Shown here: positions 9,450-18,959 of the stretch, piece by piece | How the letters are laid out: every line of letters begins with the position of its first letter | Position numbering within the stretch: the stretch's first letter is position 1 | Assembly: GCA_016218025.1 (NCBI GenBank) | Contig: JACRFD010000086.1 | Span: 22,339-86,338 of the forward strand | DNA from: Ignavibacteriales bacterium | GTDB taxonomy: Bacteria > Bacteroidota > Ignavibacteria > UBA10030 > SZUA-254 | Direction of reading: 5' to 3' | DNA length: 64,000 nucleotides | Program-made: the position numbers and the translations under genes | Notes under the pieces: model-generated | Database searches by the model: none | What the model was told of the DNA's origin: nothing | The model's input: the letters and a program-made list of their open reading frames with translations, nothing else

Positions 9450-9538
9450 TTTGCTTAATATTTTTTTTAACTTCATCTACATAATTATTGTCGGGCAAAC
9501 AGCGCCGATATTCCCAATATTCACAACAGGAGAATCTA

Positions 9539-11557
9539 ATGGAACATCAAACCAATACAACAAGCGGTCTTCCTGATAATGCTTATAAAGAACTGAAAGA
9601 GGGCGAAGCTTACTACCCTCTTATGGATCCGGCAAAACCTTACCCCGAAGTTACGGGATGGTCTGTTGGATGGGGACTTGTTATGGCAGTCCTATTCTCA
9701 GCCGCCGCGGCTTATTCCGGTTTAAAGATCGGACAGGTTTTTGAAGCGGCAATACCAATCGCGATTTTAGCAGTCGGACTGTCTGCTGCATTTAAAAAAC
9801 CGAATGCACTCGGACAAAATGTTATCATCCAATCAATCGGCGCTTGCTCTGGTGTTATTGTTGCCGGAGCTATCTTCACGATTCCTGCATTATACATTCT
9901 AAATCTTGATGCGAGTTTCTGGCAGATGTTTATGGCATCTGCACTCGGCGGATTCTTAGGTATTTTGTTCCTGATTCCTTTCAGAAAATATTTTGTAAAA
10001 GATATGCACGGAAAGTTTCCTTTCCCCGAAGCTACCGCAACGACCGAAATATTAGTTGCCGGAGAAAAAGGCGGAAAGCAAGCCGGTGTTTTAGTTGTGG
10101 CAGGTTTACTCGGCGGCTTTTTTGATTTTGCTTTCAGCGCTTTCGGATGGTGGTCTGAAGTCGTTACATCGCGCATGTTCTATTATGGAGAAGTGGTTGC
10201 CGACAAATTAAAAGTCGTTGCAAAGTTGAATGTCTCTGCAATGGTTTTTGGATTGGGATACATAGTCGGATTGAAGTATTCAGCAATCATCGCTGCCGGT
10301 TCGTTTTTATCATGGTTCGTTCTTATTCCGCTCTTTTATGAAATCGGTCAGCATCTTACCACTCCTCTTGGAGCAACCGCTACCAAACTAATTGCCGATA
10401 TGAGCGCGGAAGAAATTTTCAGAACGTATGTACGGCAAATCGGCATTGGCGGAATTGCTATGGCAGGAATTGTCGGGATTCTACGCTCTTCAAAAATTAT
10501 AGGCGGCGCATTCAAGTTAGCTTATAATGAAATCTTACATAAAAAATCCGGTAACGGCGAAGAGACAATCCGCTGGCAAACAGATTTGCGAATGAATTTC
10601 ATAGTCGTAATGATTCTATTAACAGCTTTAATGCTTTTTGTCTTCTTCTATGCCGGTGTGGTTTTTAACTTCACACATGCATTAGTCGGATTATTGATTG
10701 TAATAATAATTTCATTTTTATTCACAACAGTGGCGGCAAACGCAATAGCTATAGTTGGAACAAATCCTGTATCCGGCATGACATTAATGACACTTATTCT
10801 TTCATCCTTCGTTCTTGTCAGAATTGGACTTTCGGGAACATCTGGAATGATATCAGCTTTAATTATAGGCGGTGTTGTTTGCACTGCACTTTCCGTAGCT
10901 GGCGGTTTCATAACAGATTTGAAGATCGGTTATTGGCTTGGCTCTACACCGAAGAAGCAAGAGACATGGAAATTTTTAGGTGTATTGGTTTCAGCCGCTA
11001 CTGTGGGCGGAGTTGTAATGATATTAAACAAAACATACGGCTTCACTGGTCCAAACGCTATGGTTGCACCACAGGCAAACGCAATGGCGGCGGTAATTCA
11101 GCCGTTGATGTCGGCAACGCCAGCACCATGGATATTGTATCTTGTTGGCGCAATCATCGCTTTGATTTTAGTAATGATAAAAATACCACCGCTCGCATTC
11201 GCACTCGGAATGTATATTCCGCAAGAGTTGAACGTTCCACTCGTGTTTGGCGGACTTGTAGCATGGTGGGTAACATCGCGATCCAAGAATGAAAAACTTA
11301 ACAACGCCCGCTTCTCGCGTGGCACTCTCATCGCCTCCGGGTTCATTGCAGGCGGTGCGTTATTCGGTGTGTTTAATGCATTCTTAAGGTTCTCCGATCA
11401 GATGCTGATTGAACGATTCCAACTCGATCTCGGAATTTCTCAGTGGTACCTCGCTCATTGGGCAGAGAGTGCAAACGGTGAAATACTTGGCTTGGTCATG
11501 TTTGCTCTTCTCTTCATATATATGGTATGGGATTCAATGCGGGCGAAGGAAGAATAA
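9539..11557 (+). CDS. OPT family oligopeptide transporter
   Basis: Multi-TM protein with PYPEVTGWSVGWGLVMAVLFSAAAAYSGLKIGQ and FPEATATTEIL; start chosen at ATG 9539 because of upstream AGGAG rather than 9488. Confidence 0.9.
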   Translation: MEHQTNTTSGLPDNAYKELKEGEAYYPLMDPAKPYPEVTGWSVGWGLVMAVLFSAAAAYSGLKIGQVFEAAIPIAILAVGLSAAFKKPNALGQNVIIQSIGACSGVIVAGAIFTIPALYILNLDASFWQMFMASALGGFLGILFLIPFRKYFVKDMHGKFPFPEATATTEILVAGEKGGKQAGVLVVAGLLGGFFDFAFSAFGWWSEVVTSRMFYYGEVVADKLKVVAKLNVSAMVFGLGYIVGLKYSAIIAAGSFLSWFVLIPLFYEIGQHLTTPLGATATKLIADMSAEEIFRTYVRQIGIGGIAMAGIVGILRSSKIIGGAFKLAYNEILHKKSGNGEETIRWQTDLRMNFIVVMILLTALMLFVFFYAGVVFNFTHALVGLLIVIIISFLFTTVAANAIAIVGTNPVSGMTLMTLILSSFVLVRIGLSGTSGMISALIIGGVVCTALSVAGGFITDLKIGYWLGSTPKKQETWKFLGVLVSAATVGGVVMILNKTYGFTGPNAMVAPQANAMAAVIQPLMSATPAPWILYLVGAIIALILVMIKIPPLAFALGMYIPQELNVPLVFGGLVAWWVTSRSKNEKLNNARFSRGTLIASGFIAGGALFGVFNAFLRFSDQMLIERFQLDLGISQWYLAHWAESANGEILGLVMFALLFIYMVWDSMRAKEE

Positions 11558-11590
11558 ACTGACAGCGTAATAAAATGAGTTTCTTTTAAG

Positions 11591-11612
11591 TGCGGCTCTT
11601 AAACGAGCCGCA
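11591..11612 (+). terminator. Rho-independent terminator-like hairpin
   Basis: TGCGGCTC ttaaac GAGCCGCA followed by tatctttttt. Confidence 0.75.
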
Positions 11613-11682
11613 TATCTTTTTTAAAAAATCCGTCTCCCGGCGCTCAATAAATTGTTTAACTTTTTAGGAGCGATGGACGAGT

Positions 11683-14226
11683 ATGCGATTTTCTTTATTT
11701 CTGATATTCATAATAATTTGTTCTGATGTTTATGGACAAATAACTCAATTCCCACATCTTCAAAATTTCGATTCTGTAGCACCTCCCGCACTGCCAATCC
11801 AGTGGACAACAACAACGAATAAATCAGTAACAGGAGATTTTACAACTACAAAATCATCTCCTTATTCCGATTCCAACGCTGCGATCAGCACTAACTCTAC
11901 CATAAGCCAATCGCTGATTTCACCCCTGATCGATTTTTCTGATAAACAGGCAGACACTCTAAAATTTTACGAGCGAAGATCGAGCAGTCATAATTCCGGC
12001 TTATTGATCGAGGCATCCACGAACGGAGGAACAACATACGATATCCCGATTAGCGATACATTGAAAAATCCTGGAACAACATCGTACGTACTTAGAAAAT
12101 TCAGACTTCCTCCTTCACTTGATAATCAAAGCAATGTAAAATTTCGATGGCGGGTTATCGGCAACGGAACTGGTACATCCGGTACAATTCGCTTTGACGA
12201 TATCTGCATTTCAGCATTATATAATACCGATGCAACGGTTAGTCAGATTATTTTCGAACCGTTATTCCCTACAATCGGAGACTCCATATCAATAAGTGCA
12301 GTCATCAAAAACGCGGGCATTCAACCAATTCAAAATATTTCAGTTGAATTTTATGAAGATAATAACCATGATTCCATCCCGCAGCCACTTGAATTATTTT
12401 CCACAAGCATTGTAACTCAACTGCTCCATCCAAATGATACAGCGAGTGTACAGACCTATTTGAGAGATCTAAAATTGGGGAATGAATTCATTTTCGTCAA
12501 AATCGTATTGCCAGATGATCAAAACTCGGCGAATGATTTGGGAAAGAAAATTCTTTCTGTTGGAATTCCACAATACTCAATTATTATTAACGAAATAATG
12601 TTTGCACCATACAGCCCAGAGCCGGAATGGATAGAGCTATACAATAATTATTCAGATACAGTTGATCTGAATGAATGGAATATCAGCAACCGTTACTCGT
12701 CGACAAAACATATCATCACAAATCAAAACATTTTGCTCCCACCCGGTGGTTATTGTGTCATTACAAAGGATATTAACTTATTTACTGCTGTTCATCCTGA
12801 TATTCCGGCTCCAATTTTACAAGTCATCTCTTTACCAACGTATTTTTTAAATAATACGGGCGATGCAGTTGTTCTTTTTGACCATCGGGGAGCGATCATG
12901 GATAGCGTTTATTATTTCCCATCCTGGAACGATTCAGCGGGAAATTCTTTAGAGCGAATAGAATCTAAATTGCATTCGAATGATTCAACTAATTGGGGAT
13001 CATCCAAAGATTCTCTCGGCAGCACTCCCGGCTTTCAAAACTATCTCACTCCTTTAGAATTCGATCTTAGTATCGCAAACGCATATGCAGTTGACTCAAC
13101 GACAATCAGAGTTGTTGTTCGAAACGCGGGACATCAAACAGCGCAGAATTTTTCTACCTCCCTTTACTTCGATTCAAACAACGATTCGCTTGCAGATCCA
13201 TCAGAATTAATATCAACAGATCAAATAACTTCACCACTTATTTTCAAAGATTCTTTTTCAATTGATTTTGCATGGAATAATCCGCCATCCGGCAAAAAAA
13301 TGCTTATATCTGTTCTTGATTACTCTCCTGATCAGAGACTAAGTGATAATACAATTATTTTCGAAATAAAAAATCGATTCGCAAGAAATACAATCGTAAT
13401 TAATGAAATTATGTACCAACCGAAAACCGGCGATGCTGAATATGTTGAGCTTCTTAACAACGGATGCGATAGCGTTGATCTATTTGAATGGAGACTGACA
13501 GATTTTAAAGACACAAATTTATCGAAGAAATATGTTATTAGTAATTCGTCATTCGTCATTGGTAGTGGAGAATTTTTGGTGATTGCTTTTGATTCATCTA
13601 TTTACAATCGATTCTCTTATCTTCGAGATTCAAATTATAAAGTGATAATTAAAGATGGATGTTTAAGCTTGAATAATGACGGTGACAATATTATTCTTTC
13701 AGATTTAACCGGAGAAATAATCGACAGTGTTCATTATTTTTCCTCGTGGCACAATCCAGATATTGAAGATGTTGAAGAAAGGTCGTTAGAAAGGATCAAT
13801 CCAAATCTTTCAAGCACTGATAGAAGAAATTGGAGCACAAGTGCTAGTTCGTTGGGCGGCTCACCAGGATTAAATAACAGTTTATATATAACCTCGGTAC
13901 CAAATGATGCAACAATTTCGTTCTCAAACAATCCATTTTCTCCTGATGGTGACGGTTTCGAAGATGCCACAATTATTCACTACGAACTTCCAGCCACAAC
14001 GGCTACAATTCGTATCCGTATTTTTGATTCTGTGGGAAGATTAGTTCGAGTTCTCGCGGAAAACGAGCCGAGTGGCTCTCTTGGAGATATAATTTGGGAT
14101 GGGTATAATGATAACCGGAATCGAGTCCGCGTTGGAATATATGTTGTACTTTTAGAAGCTCTTGACGGCTTTGGCGGTTCAGCGAAATCTGCCAAAGCTG
14201 CAGTTGTAGTTGCCGCCAAATTATAG
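11683..14226 (+). CDS. Secreted protein with two lamin-tail (LTD) domains, CARDB-like regions and FlgD-like C-terminus
   Basis: IIINEIMFAPYSPEPEWIELYNN and IVINEIMYQPKTGDAEYVELLNN (LTD); NNPFSPDGDGFEDATIIHYELP...VRVLAENEPSGSLGDIIWDGYNDNRNRVRVGIY. Confidence 0.82.
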   Translation: MRFSLFLIFIIICSDVYGQITQFPHLQNFDSVAPPALPIQWTTTTNKSVTGDFTTTKSSPYSDSNAAISTNSTISQSLISPLIDFSDKQADTLKFYERRSSSHNSGLLIEASTNGGTTYDIPISDTLKNPGTTSYVLRKFRLPPSLDNQSNVKFRWRVIGNGTGTSGTIRFDDICISALYNTDATVSQIIFEPLFPTIGDSISISAVIKNAGIQPIQNISVEFYEDNNHDSIPQPLELFSTSIVTQLLHPNDTASVQTYLRDLKLGNEFIFVKIVLPDDQNSANDLGKKILSVGIPQYSIIINEIMFAPYSPEPEWIELYNNYSDTVDLNEWNISNRYSSTKHIITNQNILLPPGGYCVITKDINLFTAVHPDIPAPILQVISLPTYFLNNTGDAVVLFDHRGAIMDSVYYFPSWNDSAGNSLERIESKLHSNDSTNWGSSKDSLGSTPGFQNYLTPLEFDLSIANAYAVDSTTIRVVVRNAGHQTAQNFSTSLYFDSNNDSLADPSELISTDQITSPLIFKDSFSIDFAWNNPPSGKKMLISVLDYSPDQRLSDNTIIFEIKNRFARNTIVINEIMYQPKTGDAEYVELLNNGCDSVDLFEWRLTDFKDTNLSKKYVISNSSFVIGSGEFLVIAFDSSIYNRFSYLRDSNYKVIIKDGCLSLNNDGDNIILSDLTGEIIDSVHYFSSWHNPDIEDVEERSLERINPNLSSTDRRNWSTSASSLGGSPGLNNSLYITSVPNDATISFSNNPFSPDGDGFEDATIIHYELPATTATIRIRIFDSVGRLVRVLAENEPSGSLGDIIWDGYNDNRNRVRVGIYVVLLEALDGFGGSAKSAKAAVVVAAKL

Positions 14227-14326
14227 CTGCCTATTTTCAGCAAGGCATTTAGCTCAGTTGATAGTTTCCGACATTCTTGTTAAATTGGCTCGAAGATAAT
14301 TTTTCAATTGTTGTTTAGGAGAATTT

Positions 14327-14854
14327 ATGAAGAAACCGTTAGTTGGAATTATAATGGGCAGCAAATCCGATTTATCTATCATGGCTGAAGCTGCAGAAAT
14401 GTTGGAAACTTTCGGAATCCCATTCGAGATTACAATCGCATCGGCTCATCGCACACCCGAACGTGCCGCTCAATACGCAACAACAGCTCAAAAGCGCGGT
14501 CTAAAAGTAATCATTGCGGGCGCAGGCGGTGCAGCCCACCTTCCCGGTGTCATCGCATCAATGACTACTCTGCCGATAATAGGTGTCCCGATAAAATCGA
14601 GTAACTCAATTGACGGATGGGACTCGATACTATCAATCTTGCAGATGCCATCAGGAATTCCTGTCGCAACTGTGGCACTGAACGGCGCACAAAACGCCGC
14701 CATCTTAGCAGCACAGATAATTGCACATTGTGATTCTAAAGTTGCCAACAAACTTAAAGATTTTAAAAAATCTTTAAAGAAAAAGGTTGAGCAAAATATA
14801 CACGAACTTGAGAAAGTGGATTATAAAGAGTACTTGAAAAAACCCAGTAAGTAA
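14327..14854 (+). CDS. purE: N5-carboxyaminoimidazole ribonucleotide mutase
   Basis: VGIIMGSKSDLSIM, ASAHRTPER, IAGAGGAAHLPGV. Confidence 0.95.
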   Translation: MKKPLVGIIMGSKSDLSIMAEAAEMLETFGIPFEITIASAHRTPERAAQYATTAQKRGLKVIIAGAGGAAHLPGVIASMTTLPIIGVPIKSSNSIDGWDSILSILQMPSGIPVATVALNGAQNAAILAAQIIAHCDSKVANKLKDFKKSLKKKVEQNIHELEKVDYKEYLKKPSK

Positions 14855-14920
14855 ATGAGTAGATGAGTAATTGAGTATTGGAATAATGGAATATTGGAGT
14901 AATGAGTAATTGTTATAAGG
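14850..14920. repeat. Degenerate octamer-phased array filling the purE-VOC intergenic space
   Basis: agtaaatg agtagatg agtaattg agtattgg aataatgg aatattgg agtaatg agtaattg ttataagg. Confidence 0.75.
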
Positions 14921-15292
14921 ATGATTGTGATTAGCAATTTGAAATTTGTAAGTGTACCGGTTTCGGATTACGATAGAGCGTTAAAGTTTTATACGGAGAA
15001 ATTAGGATTTAAATTAACAACAGACCAGAAGTTCAACGACAACTCGCGATGGATTGAGTTAGAGATCGTTAATGCTCAAACTAAAATTGTACTTTTTACT
15101 TCACCAGGGCAAGAAAACCGTGTCGGTTCATTCATGAACATGGCATTCACATCCGCGGATATAACAAAAACTTATGAAGAATTGAAAAGCCGCGGCGTTG
15201 AATTTAAAGTCCCTCCTACACAAGCACCTTGGGGGACTTATTCTCAGTTTGTTGATTCCGAAGGAAATATATTTGTACTTTCTTCCGCTTGA
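14921..15292 (+). CDS. VOC/glyoxalase family protein
   Basis: VPVSDYDRALKFYTEKLGFKL...PWGTYSQFVDSEGNIFVL. Confidence 0.88.
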   Translation: MIVISNLKFVSVPVSDYDRALKFYTEKLGFKLTTDQKFNDNSRWIELEIVNAQTKIVLFTSPGQENRVGSFMNMAFTSADITKTYEELKSRGVEFKVPPTQAPWGTYSQFVDSEGNIFVLSSA

Positions 15293-15330
15293 TTTAATTG
15301 ATATTTAAGAATATATTTTATAATTTTTTT

Positions 15331-15359
15331 GCGCCGAAGGCGCATCCGCCTCTGGCGGA
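15331..15359. repeat. Twin-hairpin dispersed element (GCGCCgaaGGCGC at TCCGCCtctGGCGGA)
   Basis: Two adjacent perfect inverted repeats; related copy at 56573-56602. Confidence 0.8.
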
Positions 15360-15390
15360 AATTTTTACTTTTTAATTTTAAATTGATCCC

Positions 15391-16755
15391 ATGTCAATAA
15401 TATCGATCAATCCTGCGACCGGTGAAGTTCTAAAGACTTTCGATTCTCTTTCTCCCGACGAATTAGAGAAAAAGATATCTCTTGCCGAAAATATATTCCA
15501 CAAATATAAGAATTCAGCTTTTCAAGAACGAGCCGCGATGATAAATAAAGTCGCAGACATCCTTGAAGAAAAGAAAACCATTCTTGGCGCAATTATGACA
15601 ACCGAAATGGGAAAGCCGCTATGGTCGGCAGCGGAAGAAGCTGTAAAATGCGCCTGGGTGTGCAGATATTACGCAGAGAAGACTGAACAATTTTTAGCAG
15701 ATGAAATCGTTCAAACGACAGCATCAAAAAGTTACATTAAATACCAACCACTCGGAGTTATTCTAGCTGTGATGCCTTGGAATTTTCCGTTCTGGCAGGT
15801 CTTCAGGTTTGCAGCGCCGGCGCTGATGTCTGGAAATGTTGCTTTACTGAAACATGCATCGAATGTGCCGCAGAGCGCGCTTGCTATTGAAGATATTTTT
15901 AAACGCGCAGGTTTTCCTGAAGGAACATTTCAATCACTACTTATTGGCTCCGATAAAGTTTCAAAAATAATTGAAGATCATAGAATCAAAGCTGTAACTT
16001 TAACCGGTAGTGAACCTGCGGGTAGAGAAGTTGCGAGCATTGCAGGTAAATCAATAAAGAAAACAGTTCTTGAATTAGGCGGGAGCGATCCGTTCATCGT
16101 GATGCCGAGCGCTAACATTGAGGAAGCGGCAAAGATTGGCGTGAAAGCAAGAACAATTAATAACGGCCAATCTTGCATTGCAGCAAAGCGTTTCATTGTC
16201 CATTATAAAATTTTTAAAGAATTCTCATCTCTTTTTGTTGAAGAGATGCAGAAATTAAAAGCTTCCGATCCCATGCTCGATGATTGCGATGTTGGTCCGC
16301 TGGCAACACCTGCAATTTTGAATGAGCTTGAAGAGCAAGTCAGAAAAAGTGTTAAAATGGGTGCGCGCATTCTCACAGGTGGTCATCGCATAGATAAGCC
16401 GGGTAATTATTTTGAACCGACAATCATAACCGATATTCCAAAAGATTCGCCCGCTTATACACAAGAATTATTCGGGCCCGTAGCCACATTATTTAAAGTG
16501 AGTAACATTAAAGAGGCAATACAATTAGCAAACGATTCACTATTCGGATTGGGTGCAAGCGCGTGGACTAAAATAGTTTCTGAAAAACAACAATTTATCG
16601 ACGAGCTTCAAACCGGTTCAGTTTTCATAAACGGAATGGTCGCATCCGATCCACGTTTACCGTTTGGCGGAATTAAAAATTCCGGCTATGGACGCGAGCT
16701 AAGTGTTAACGGCATCAAAGAATTTGTTAATATCAAAACCATTTGGATAAAATAA
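15391..16755 (+). CDS. NAD(P)-dependent succinate-semialdehyde dehydrogenase-like aldehyde dehydrogenase
   Basis: VMPWNFPFWQVFR, LTGSEPAGREV, LELGGSDPFIV, NNGQSCIAAKRFIV, ELFGPVA. Confidence 0.9.
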   Translation: MSIISINPATGEVLKTFDSLSPDELEKKISLAENIFHKYKNSAFQERAAMINKVADILEEKKTILGAIMTTEMGKPLWSAAEEAVKCAWVCRYYAEKTEQFLADEIVQTTASKSYIKYQPLGVILAVMPWNFPFWQVFRFAAPALMSGNVALLKHASNVPQSALAIEDIFKRAGFPEGTFQSLLIGSDKVSKIIEDHRIKAVTLTGSEPAGREVASIAGKSIKKTVLELGGSDPFIVMPSANIEEAAKIGVKARTINNGQSCIAAKRFIVHYKIFKEFSSLFVEEMQKLKASDPMLDDCDVGPLATPAILNELEEQVRKSVKMGARILTGGHRIDKPGNYFEPTIITDIPKDSPAYTQELFGPVATLFKVSNIKEAIQLANDSLFGLGASAWTKIVSEKQQFIDELQTGSVFINGMVASDPRLPFGGIKNSGYGRELSVNGIKEFVNIKTIWIK

Positions 16756-16771
16756 TTTTGCTGAGGATCAA

Positions 16772-18184
16772 ATGAAAAAATATATTACGGCAATCCTAAT
16801 CTTAATATTCATACTCCCGCTTTATATACTTGCTCAACAATCCGATTCGCTTACAACCGAACAGCAGTTGTGGCTTACAAAATCATACCGCACAGAAAAA
16901 GCCGGATGGATTTATATCCATCTTGAAGGAACCGCACGCGAACGGGGCTTCCAGCATGGTTACCTTCTTGCAAAAGAAATCAACGATGCAATTCGCATTC
17001 GCGCAGAAGTATGGAAATATCAAACCGCTATGGATTGGTTATGGCTTGTCCGAAAAGCGGGCGAAATGTTTACACCAAAAGTTGATTCCGAACTTGTTGA
17101 TGAAATTAATGGTATGGTTGATGGTATGAAAGCCGCGAAATATTTTGCTACGCGGGATGAACTCATTGCTCTGAATGGTTTCTTCGAACTCGCCTGGTAT
17201 TGGTGGCCCACGGTTAAAGATTCAATCAGTCCGAATGCGATTGAGCCGAAGAAACAATCGTGCAGTTCGTTCATCGCAACCGGAAGCATGACAACCGACG
17301 GCAAGATTGTTTTAGGGCATAACTCAATGGTAGGTTTCCCTGAATCTGATTGTAATATTGTTCTTGACATTCTTCCTGATCGCGGACATAGAATCTTAAT
17401 GCAAACATTTACCGGCTGGATTCACAGCGGGACAGATTTCTTTGTTACGGATGCCGGACTTGTAGGATCGGAAACGACAATTGGAGGATTCTTCCCTTTT
17501 GATACAACCGGAGTTCCTGAATTTTCCAGAATGAGACATGCAACTCAATATGCAAACAACATAGATGAGTGGTGCGAAATCATGAAAAAAAATAACAACG
17601 GCGGTTATGCAAATGCATGGCTATTAGGAGACATCAATACAAACGAAATTGCACGGCTTGAACTTGGACTTAAACAAATTGGCTTTGAGAAAAAGAGAGA
17701 TGGATATTTCACCGGCTCAAACATCGCGGAAGATTTAAAATTGCTTCGCTTCGAAACTCATGCAGACGATACAAACATTAAATTATCGTCCATCGCAAGA
17801 CGTGTAAGATGGAATCAATTGATGAAAGAGTATAAAGGAAAGATCAACATCGAATCAGCCAAGCTGTTTGAAGCGGATCATTTCGACACATATTTGAAAA
17901 TGACTAATCCCAGCGGACGTACACTTTGCGGACACGACGAACTTGATCCGCGCTACTCCAGCGGCGGCACTCCTTATGATGCCGGCGGCTCAATCGACGG
18001 AAAAGTTTTAGATGCGACTATGGCTAAAGAAATGTCGTTTGTTGGCAGATGGGGTTCTTCGTGCGGGACAGCATTTGATGCAAAAAAATATTTGGAAGCG
18101 CATCCGCAATTCGGTTGGATGAGTGGATTGATAAAAGACCGTCCGTCGCAGCCGTGGGTTATTTTTAAATCAGGAGATAAATAA
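16772..18184 (+). CDS. Secreted C45/phospholipase B-like Ntn hydrolase family protein
   Basis: GTARERGFQHGYLLAKEI, CSSFIATGSMTTDGKIVLGHNSM. Confidence 0.72.
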   Translation: MKKYITAILILIFILPLYILAQQSDSLTTEQQLWLTKSYRTEKAGWIYIHLEGTARERGFQHGYLLAKEINDAIRIRAEVWKYQTAMDWLWLVRKAGEMFTPKVDSELVDEINGMVDGMKAAKYFATRDELIALNGFFELAWYWWPTVKDSISPNAIEPKKQSCSSFIATGSMTTDGKIVLGHNSMVGFPESDCNIVLDILPDRGHRILMQTFTGWIHSGTDFFVTDAGLVGSETTIGGFFPFDTTGVPEFSRMRHATQYANNIDEWCEIMKKNNNGGYANAWLLGDINTNEIARLELGLKQIGFEKKRDGYFTGSNIAEDLKLLRFETHADDTNIKLSSIARRVRWNQLMKEYKGKINIESAKLFEADHFDTYLKMTNPSGRTLCGHDELDPRYSSGGTPYDAGGSIDGKVLDATMAKEMSFVGRWGSSCGTAFDAKKYLEAHPQFGWMSGLIKDRPSQPWVIFKSGDK

Positions 18185-18217
18185 TTTGTTTCGTCCAAAA
18201 ATTAAGGAGATTGGCTT

Positions 18218-18751
18218 ATGACTAACTTAAGTTTATTGTCGCTCTTAATTTTACTTATCGGTCCGGTATCATTTCGCAGTTGCGACAATATAATCACTCC
18301 TCCCGAACCAATTAATGAAATTATTTATTCCAATTCATTTGAAACAGTAAAAGATACTGTCGGTTGGTATGGTTTTATTGGAATTTCAAATGATGCTCCG
18401 CGAACAGGCGGAACACATTCTGCATATGTTGCAGGCGGCTGTCTTCACCCGCATACATGGTACAATCTGAAAGCTTTTAAACAAGACAGTTATTTAATGA
18501 TCAAATGCTGGGGGAAGAACTTATCGAATGGCGGAGGTGTAGAATTAGAAGCAGTACCTGAGGTTTCTATTCCAGAGAATCCAAAACGTTACATTTTTAT
18601 TACCATATCGGATAAATTCTGGAGATCATATCAATCTGACTCAATCCTTTTTTGTCCAGCAAATTCTAAATTAATTCTATCGATGAGTTCGGGTGGATAT
18701 GTTCCGAGTTCTATGCTTGTTGATTTGATTGAGATTATTCGAGTGAAATAA
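18218..18751 (+). CDS. Hypothetical secreted protein
   Basis: Signal-like N-terminus (LSLLSLLILLIGPVSFRSC), SD upstream. Confidence 0.6.
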   Translation: MTNLSLLSLLILLIGPVSFRSCDNIITPPEPINEIIYSNSFETVKDTVGWYGFIGISNDAPRTGGTHSAYVAGGCLHPHTWYNLKAFKQDSYLMIKCWGKNLSNGGGVELEAVPEVSIPENPKRYIFITISDKFWRSYQSDSILFCPANSKLILSMSSGGYVPSSMLVDLIEIIRVK

Positions 18752-18754
18752 CGG

Positions 18755-18846
18755 TAAACCTCCGGTATCTTCCTTGATTAAGTGCGACTCACTTCCATTG
18801 AGTACAAAACTTGTAAGTGAGTCGCACGTGAGATACCGGAGGTTTA
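18755..18846. repeat. Nested long inverted repeat (16 bp outer, 13 bp inner stems)
   Basis: TAAACCTCCGGTATCT / AGATACCGGAGGTTTA outer; GTGCGACTCACTT / AAGTGAGTCGCAC inner. Confidence 0.9.
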
Positions 18847-18959
18847 GCAAGTTCTTTTTAATCCTTACCTCAACGAGTCGAGTCATCGGCATATAATCTC
18901 TCTTTCACCGCATGTCCTGAGCATAGCTAAAGAATGTGGAGAGAGATTGTTAAGCTTGT

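Noticed and set aside
9488-9538. Upstream start for the OPT transporter
   Set aside because: Residues MSGKQRRYSQYSQQENL precede a better ATG at 9539 with an AGGAG site; upstream extension probably not translated.
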